Shown here in pieces: positions 57,619 through 64,000 of a stretch of 64,000 nt of DNA; the stretch's first letter is position 1, and every line of letters starts with the position of its first letter. The notes under the pieces are model-generated. The model did no database searches. It saw only the letters and a program-made list of their open reading frames with translations, and had not been told where the DNA came from. This DNA is from Spongospora subterranea f. sp. subterranea (taxonomy: Eukaryota > Endomyxa: Phytomyxea > Phytomyxea > Plasmodiophorida). Position numbers and translations under genes: made by a program. The stretch is from contig JAUGWO010000023.1 of NCBI GenBank assembly GCA_049724395.1, forward strand, positions 248,001 to 312,000, in the 5' to 3' direction.

Positions 57619-59632
57619 ATGCTCTGGCGTTACTACCGTGGACCTGCGTTACTACCGTGGACCTGCGTTACTACCGTGGACCTAGTGCTACATTGTCAGT
57701 TGAGGTTAATGCGGTCAGGAGATGTCCTCATTCGTGACGGATCGTCGATATCAGTCGTGACGCTATACGACCATGAGCCACCCCCTGCTGTTGGGGATGG
57801 TGATCGCGTCGTGGATGGATCACGGCTTGGTCTGGTCAGGAAGCTGACGGTCGAGGCGATCGAGCCCTCACTTGCGAACATCATCTCGGATATTGATTCA
57901 CAGACGTTGGCTTGTTTACTGGCTGGCAATGTCGTGGTTCCTGGGTGCATTTTGCACATAGGATGGAATGGGGATCAACCAGGATCTCTTCGAATTTTGT
58001 GCGTTGACGGTTCCGAAGACGCATCGTCACAACCACTTCGAATAGCGGCTGAGTCTTTGATTTCTGTTTCATGTTCAAAAAGCGGGAAGCCCCTGCCATT
58101 TCAGCTGAAAAATAAGGCTTTGTGGGCACAATCTGTGTGTATGAGTCTCCCTGGACACGACCTGGCTGTTGATCACTTTGTACAACTTGTTTGGTCGTCT
58201 TGGTCAGATTCAAGGTCGTGTGGAATTTTGATTGAGGGAGGTGTTATGGGCTCTGGGTCTACCGCATTATCGCTCAAGCTGGTTCGAGAATCGGGCATTC
58301 CTTATCAGATTGTTTCAGTTTCTGAACTCTTCAGTGCCAAGCGTGGTCAAGGAGAAGCTTTATTGAAACAGGCTTTACAGCGGACAGTCAGAATGTCCCC
58401 TGCATTTCTTGTTTTAGAGAATGTTGGGTCTTTATTGAACTCAGCACAAGGACAAAGATTAACTTTGACCTTAATCAAAGCTCTTGACAAATTGCAGCTT
58501 GGTAAAGAGGTTGTGTTTGTTGTTGTTCCCATAGGAGGACTTGCCACTTTGGTTCCCCCTTCACTTCGGCGAAGCCTTCGCTTGGATCTCGTGGTCCGAC
58601 TTGCTAGTCCTGACCAAGAGATGCGAAAGCAAATGATCTCATCCATAGTTGGCACTGCGCTTCCTGAATTCATCCTAAATCGGGTATCCCGCGCTTCATT
58701 TGGCTATCTTCCTTGCGATTTACAACGTCTATGTTCCGAAGCGACAATCAATGCCGCTAATCGAGGGTCAACGACCGTCGAAACTCTCGATTGGGAGCAT
58801 AGCCTTGCAAGCATGCGCCCAACATCTCTGCACAATCGCATTGTGCCAGCTCCACTACGACCGCTTGTAGATATGGCAGGCTTAGATGGCCCAATCTCTC
58901 AGTTACGGCTAGCCGTACTTTCGCCACTTTTCAATCCTTTGCCATACAAAACTCTAGGGATCTCCCCGCCGAAAGGGGTGCTTTTATATGGACCGCCAGG
59001 CGTTGGAAAGACAACATTAGCGCTGGGTATTGCCAGTGAAGCAAATGGTGGGCCCTTGTTCTCACGCCTTTGATTGATCTGACGTTGGGTACGTAGCAAC
59101 TATTTTAGAGGCCCGTGGGTGTGACCTCATTTCGGCAGTTGTTGGTGAATCAGAGCAGGCGATTCGGAAACTGTTTGCCCAGGCACGAAGCTGTTCTCCT
59201 ACCATTATCGTGATTGATCAAATCGAGACATTAGCCCCCCGGCGAGGCGAAGTGGGGAGCCAGACACATGATCGGATTCTCAGCTGTCTTTTGACGGAAA
59301 TGGACGGGATTTCATCTGGCAGTTCAGTGGTCATGATAATCGCAACAACCTCGATGCGCCATTATCTGGACGACGCAATTCTACGCCCTGGACGTTTAGA
59401 TTATCAGATTCATGTAACAACCCCTAATGCTGACGGCCGCCTTGCTATTCTGCGAAGCTATTGTCAGGCCTTGCCGTTGTCCGACGACGTTGATCTTGAA
59501 GACATTGCTAACAATCACACGAATGGTTTTACAGGTGCAGATATTCAAGGGTTATGTTCTGAAGCTGCAATGAGATCTCTTCACCGTGATATCAATGCAG
59601 CGAATATAACAAAACAAGATTTTGGTTTCTGA
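57619..59632 (+). CDS. AFG2/SPATA5L1-like double AAA ATPase
   Basis: Two AAA modules. Module 1 (about 58230-58810) is degenerate: GGVMGSGSTALSL in place of a GKT Walker A, and FLVLENVGSL in place of the acidic Walker B. Module 2 has a good Walker A (LLYGPPGVGKTTLALG), the pore-loop area and arginine-finger-type ATTSMRHYLDDAILRPGRLD, but Walker B is IIVIDQIETLAP, with Gln in place of the catalytic Glu. Exon 1 ends at 59048; after an intron of about 45 bp the second exon starts ATILEARGCDLISAVVGES. The C-terminal part (GFTGADIQGLCSEAAMRSL) fits SPATA5L1/AFG2B better than PEX1. The start at Met 57619 lies just before a 19-bp triple repeat. Assignment to AFG2B is moderate. Confidence 0.75.
57627..57683 (+). 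repeat. 19-bp unit repeated three times inside coding sequence
   Basis: GCGTTACTACCGTGGACCT occurs three times in a row at 57627-57645, 57646-57664 and 57665-57683, exactly. Because 19 is not a multiple of three, the three copies are read in three different frames, giving RYYRGP, ALLPWT and CVTTVD in turn. The total (57) keeps the frame. The copies lie two codons after the probable start. Confidence 0.95.
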
Positions 59633-60123
59633 ACAGCCATTAGGCGCTGTTAAGAGAATGATTTCTAGCCGCTGCTGTTACCGGCATTCTCGAAAATTGC
59701 TTCTGTACAGTACTTAGCGTGTGGTATGAGCTGCAGTCCACAAGTAAAGTGGAGCTTCATTGTGCATTCAAAAACGTGTGTACTTCACATAAGTATATAT
59801 ATATAAAGTTTAAAGATCCTGGATATGTGTATCAGGTACCGGACAATGATCTGTTTTCTCGCAGCCGTTTTCCAGAACTTCTGACTGGTGCTGTATTCTT
59901 CGCGACTCTTTCCGTATTTCCTGCGCGACTGTGGTGTTGATATTTGCGTGACTCTGTGGTAGGTAAAGCCTTTGGTTGCTTGGCTTTCTGCTGGCACAAA
60001 TATCGCGCAAGATTTTCAAAGTCAAAAAGATTTCCGTTCATAAGTTTAGGCTCGCGATATCCGTGATCGGAGGGCGCTTGTGGTTGCCATTGGAAGGCAG
60101 GCGTCGCCATCGGCTAGCCCACC
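59633..60123. other. Intergenic upstream of DCP2
   Basis: About 490 bp. A TA-rich stretch TATATATATATAAAG at 59794-59808 lies about 320 bp upstream of the DCP2 start and may be promoter-like. Minus-strand frames at 60110-59832 and neighbours are open but show no similarity. Confidence 0.35.
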
Positions 60124-61345
60124 ATGGCCATCTCACATCGACTTGCAGTAGCGCTGGACGACCTTTCGTCTCGCTTCTTCCTCAACCTACCCGAAGAAGA
60201 GCTCGGCTCCTTCGATCGTCTATTCTTTTCAATTAGAACAGGCGTGGTGGTTTTATGAGGATTTTTACAGAGAGCAGAATCCAAATTCACTGCCAAAGTT
60301 TTCGTTTCGAGACTTTTGCTTTTGCCTATTTGAGCAATCATCTGCTCTAAGGCCTCACATTCCAAACTTTGAGCTATATTTCAAGCAATTTCGTGAATAT
60401 CTCTGCAAAGTTCCTGTTTGTGGAGCCGCAATGCTAGATGAATCGATGACGGCTTGCGTTTTGGTCAAAGGGTGGACCGGCAAATCATGGGGATTTCCCA
60501 AAGGGAAAATCAATCAGGGCGAGCCCAGTATCGATTGCGCCGTCCGCGAGGTCCTCGAAGAGACAGGAGTCAGTATCGCGTCGCTTGTCTCCGATCGTCA
60601 CGTTATTCAGGCCGTTGCCAACGGCAAATCTACCCATTTGTACATTGCGCCGAATGTTCCTATCACGACCGAGTTTTCGACGCAGACAAGAAAGGAAATA
60701 TCTGATATCAGATGGTTTACGATCGATTCCATCCTTGAAACCGACGACAGCCGTTTTTGGAACGTCTCTCCTTTTATTCACAAACTAAGGACGTGGATCA
60801 GTCGCCATCGACATTTGGCCAGGACGCCAATACACGAGTGCTTGTCCTCAGCAGGCGAATTTCACAGGAAGGGTATTCCCGCCGACAAGATCAAGAAAAA
60901 GAAACGACCTACAGCCGCGCAACCCATTTTACAACGCAGATCGCGCTGCCATGCGTCCAAGGATGATTATCTTTCCGATTCACTCACGTTCGGGACAGAT
61001 CGTTCATCATGGACACCAGAAGAAATGTTTGCCGAAAACGCACGCTTGTTTGGCGTTCGGACAACGCAATGTACTGACCCAAACGAGCTTACAACCAGCA
61101 TGGCCATGCAAGGAACGATGGCGGGGTCTGTCCAATGGAAGCATGCGACTGCAACTCTCGACAGCGCCGCTGCCACATCCTCGACCTCAAAGTCGTCAAT
61201 CATCCCATCACCTTCACCAGCCCTGACTCCGGCGCCTTTACCCCCTGACGGATCTCGCTCCAATGGTTCGCGGAACCAGCAAAATGCTCTTTTGAACTTT
61301 GATCTCGACGATGCCATGATCATGTCACACTTTTTCCAAGCGTGA
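60124..61345 (+). CDS. DCP2: mRNA-decapping enzyme DCP2
   Basis: Nudix hydrolase that removes the 5' cap of mRNA in the cytoplasm. Start MAISHRLAVALDDLSSRF, the typical DCP2 N-terminal regulatory domain with FLNLPEEELGSFDRLFFSI. The frame then moves +1 and continues LEQAWWFYEDFYREQNP, NFELYFKQFREYLCKVPVC, VLVKGWTGKSWGFPKGK and the Nudix box from 60509 (GEPSIDCAVREVLEETGVSI, with the catalytic EE pair). The C-terminal third is low complexity with a Pro/Ser tract (SSTSKSSIIPSPSPALTP). The only alternative to a frame change is a 19-base intron, GTCTATTC to CAATTAG, which would delete the conserved RLFFSIE. Length and order fit the family. Confidence 0.9.
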
Positions 61346-61761
61346 TTTGTTTCTTAGCCACGAGCTGATATACGATATTATTTTTTTAATCAAACAACTC
61401 CCCCTGCGTTTTTTTATTCGCAGAGCAAGCAAGTTCCACCAACAAGTCACCGCCGCAGCGACCATAGCCGGAGCAATTCTCGTCATCACGTTGTTTTATC
61501 CCCATAGCTTGATCCATTCAGGATCCGGTTTGACGTTAATATATCTAATCCAGACAGAGTCTCGTGTGTGTGTTTTTTATTGACTTGATGTAGAACCTCA
61601 TTTGTTGCTCGGTCTTGCTGTTGATTCAACAGATTCCATCACAATCTCCCTCGACCCACCCTTTCCGCCTTTTACATTTGGTCACAGACAGTGTCGCCGC
61701 CGCCCAAACATAGTGTAGTTGGCGCCAGCAATACGGGGGTGTGGGCCAGCGATCTGGCGAC
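61346..61761. other. Intergenic, DCP2 3' end to IFT172 5' end
   Basis: About 415 bp with no gene recognised. A plus-strand frame (61347-61583) has two hydrophobic stretches but lies in the expected 3' UTR of DCP2. GC content rises from about here to the right edge. Confidence 0.4.
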
Positions 61762-64000
61762 ATGCAGCTGCGCTATCTGAAGAGCCTTCGTGACGCGAGC
61801 GAGGGATCAGCCGAAGGCGACCTACCCGTTCGGGTGTCGTGTCTGGCCTGGTCCCCAAATGGGATGCGATTGGCGGCCGGCCATGTCCGATCGCCAGGTC
61901 CTATTGTTTGACGATAGCGGCATGCAGCGAGACCGCTTCTCCCTCAAACCTGGCAATAAGGTCCTGCAGAGACCAGCTTCACATATCGCTCGCTGTTCAC
62001 AGCACATTGTTAGGACGGCGCCCGGGATTTCGTAATTCGCGGGATGGAATTTTCGCCGGATTCAGCGAAACTGGCAATTGCCCAAAGCGACAATTGCCTG
62101 CTGGTATACAATCTTGGCGATCGCTGGGACGATCGTAAAACGGTCTGCAATAAGTTCGCGAGTAAAAGTCCAGTGACCTGCGCGTGCTGGCCCGGTCAAC
62201 GGCCCGACGAGATCGTGTTCGGCACCGCTGAAGGGAAGGTCAAGGTCGGTATCCTGCACAATAACAAGACGGCCAACCTGTTCGACGCGGACAGCTTTGT
62301 GACCAGCGTGGCGTCGGGCCCCGACGGGCACAGCATCGTCAGCGGCCATCAGGATGGCGCCATCCACCGCTATTCCTTCCCCGATGGGGCCAGTCGCCCC
62401 GCCTCCAAAGCCCTCGTCGTCCGATTATTCGTACGTGCCGTATTGTCTGGCCTGGGGGATCCATATCGTGGCCGCCGGCAACACGAGCGCCGTCCAGTTC
62501 ATGACGGCCCAGGGCGACGTCGTGCATCGGGTGAAATTCGACCCGGGCGATGAGGTTCGCGAATTCACGTGCGCCGCGTTCACGCCGAGCGGTAAAGCCG
62601 TCGTCATGGGCAACTATAACCGATTCTTCTCGTTCTCGTATAACGAACCGTCCGCCCGGTGGGAGCGGAAACCGTCGCCCAAGATCGACAATCTGTATTC
62701 GATCACGTGTTTGCGATGGAAAGGGGACGGATCCCGTTTGGTGACCGGATCCATGGCCGGGGCTCTTGACGTATTCGACTCGTGTCTTCGACGATATATC
62801 TACAGGAACACGTTCGAGATCACGTTCACTGGTCTCAGCTCGGTCATCGTCCGGAATCTGACGGATCCCGCTCAGTCCCTTGCGTCGATCGCGTCCAAAT
62901 CCGGCAAAGAGCTGGTCAATATCGAGATTGTCCAAGGACGGTGGGTCTTCTAGGGTTCTCCCTCGATCATCCAATCCCTGATATAGTGTGTGTGTATTGG
63001 ATCAGGTTCGTGACGGCCCGCACCACCGATACGATCGTGATCTCGGATATGGCGAGCGGTAAGACGAGCGAGATCAGGGGGCTGGCGTCGGCCAGCGATA
63101 CCCCTCGATTCGCCTTCACAACCCCCGATATCGCCATTGTATATGTGGCCGGCGAGCTGTCCATCGTAAGAAACACACACAAAAAACCGTTCCTCTCTGC
63201 CCGGTCTCGACACCTTTTCCACCGTTTTTTCGTGTTCCCGCGATTGTGACGGTGATTGGTTCCGGTTCAGATTGTGTTAGGGAGCGATGACGTCCTGGGA
63301 TCGTGCCGTACCGAGCACATGTCGACCGCCCTGGTCAGCTTGCGAATGGCCGAGGGGCGCGGGCGGCACGCGGCTCCCGTTCGCCGCATCGCCTACCTGC
63401 TCGACCTTCAGACGATCGTGGTCCTGGACCTGGACCGGTTCACGACCATCACCAGCGTCAACCACGATTGCGATATCGACTGGCTCGAGCTGAATCCTGG
63501 CGCTACCATCCTCCTGTTCAGGGACGTTCGCCGCATTCTCCATCTGTACCATATCGAGCAGCAATCGCGCCGAACGATGACCTCGTTCTGTAATTACGCT
63601 CAATGGGTTCCCGGTGCCGACGTCATCGTCGTCCAGAACCGATCGAACCTGCTGGTTTGGTATAATGTCGACCATCCGGATCAGATGACGACCTTCCCGA
63701 TCAAGGGCGATGTGACACAGATCGAGCGCGGGAACGGCCAGACCCGCGTCCTGGTCAACGAGGGCGGATCATCGCCCAAGGCCTATCCGCTCGACGAGGC
63801 GCTGATCTCGTTCACGGGCGCCATCGACAGCGGTCAGTACGAGCAGGTCGTGACGGCGTTGGAGCGATTGGAGGAGGAATCCCCCGATAGCGAGGCGATG
63901 TGGTCGCGGCTGAGCACGTTGGCGTTGGCCGATGGGAACCTGATCGTGGCCGAGAGGTGTTTCGTGGCGCTGGGCGATATGTCCAAAGCCAATTACCTTC
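61762..64000 (+). CDS. IFT172: Intraflagellar transport protein IFT172, N-terminal half
   Basis: WD40 and TPR adaptor of the IFT-B train, required to build cilia. The N-terminal WD40 region matches IFT172 in order: MQLRYLKSLRDASEGSAEG, VSCLAWSPNGMRLAA, DRQVLLFDDSGMQRDRFSL, RGMEFSPDSAKLAIAQSDN, VCNKFASKSPVTCACWPG, FGTAEGKVKVGIL, REFTCAAFTPSGKAVVMG, LYSITCLRWKGDGSRLVTG, CLRRYIYRNTFEI, then after introns near 62950 and 63170 RFVTARTTDTIVISDM, RIAYLLDLQTIVVLDL, NHDCDIDWLELNPGAT, FCNYAQWVPGADVIVVQNR, and the start of the TPR part SEAMWSRLSTLALADGN. The gene runs off the right edge. Two +1 frame changes (near 61880 and 62385-62430) break the reading without a usable intron. Confidence 0.93.

Noticed and set aside
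57619-59632. PEX1 as the identity of the double AAA gene
   Set aside because: The short C-terminus and the GFTGADIQGLCSEAAMRSL region fit AFG2B/SPATA5L1 better, and the PEX1 N-terminal double-psi barrel was not recognised.
60220-60240. A 19-base intron explaining the DCP2 frame change
   Set aside because: It would remove RLFFSIE, which matches the family, and is far shorter than the 44-70 bp introns seen elsewhere.

Overview
This is a 64 kb piece of a eukaryotic nuclear genome. The genes are split by short GT-AG introns, mostly 44-70 bp, packed on both strands, and they include eukaryote-only machinery. A cilium or flagellum is implied by an IFT172 homologue (right edge) and a TPGS2-like tubulin polyglutamylase subunit. 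Other family matches are TRAP1, GUF1/EF4, DCP2, INTS9, KICS2, ALKBH6, an AFG2/SPATA5L1-like AAA ATPase and a tetraspanin. Prephenate dehydratase, a plant-type arogenate/prephenate dehydrogenase and a BT1 folate/biopterin transporter argue against an animal. A fast-decaying transposase relic of a type I know mainly from fungal genomes points to an early-branching flagellated fungus or a unicellular relative of fungi and animals. This placement is an inference and I cannot name the species.

Layout. 0-3.2 kb: BT1 transporter (cut by the left edge), then a mitochondrial GMC oxidoreductase on the minus strand. 3.6-6.0 kb: a PIF/Harbinger DNA transposon with terminal inverted repeats, a minisatellite and a near-identical internal fold-back. 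6.7-7.6 kb: ALKBH6. 7.7-12.9 kb: a transposon graveyard with a pogo-like relic, a second DDE relic and three fold-back inverted duplications. 13.1-18.3 kb (minus): TPGS2-like gene, a tandem or fused dehydrogenase plus dehydratase of Phe/Tyr synthesis, and a permuted NlpC/P60-like protein. 18.7-19.4 kb: second Harbinger relic. 19.5-30.8 kb: PEBP, EF-hand protein, tail-anchored protein, TMUB-like protein, INTS9, DOMON protein, ankyrin protein and KICS2.

30.8-36.1 kb is gene-poor: a 5S-like relic, tandem repeats, a 1.27 kb fold-back carrying a zinc-finger gene twice, GC-rich repeats and a hairpin. 36.2-38.9 kb: a small secreted protein and a SANT/Myb gene. 39.2-50.6 kb: TRAP1, tetraspanin, a pseudophosphatase-like gene and a very large gene joining an N-terminal repeat-like region to a C-terminal protein kinase. 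51.7-64 kb: a single-bromodomain BET protein, GUF1, the AAA ATPase, DCP2 and the first half of IFT172.

Working links: GUF1, TRAP1 and the GMC enzyme act in or are predicted for mitochondria; the dehydratase and dehydrogenase are the two branch ends of aromatic amino-acid synthesis; IFT172 and TPGS2 serve the axoneme. The most striking non-gene signal is the set of at least five fold-back inverted duplications, mostly made from transposase or coiled-coil gene pieces. Exon boundaries were placed by eye from splice signals and remembered family sequences. No alignment program was run.
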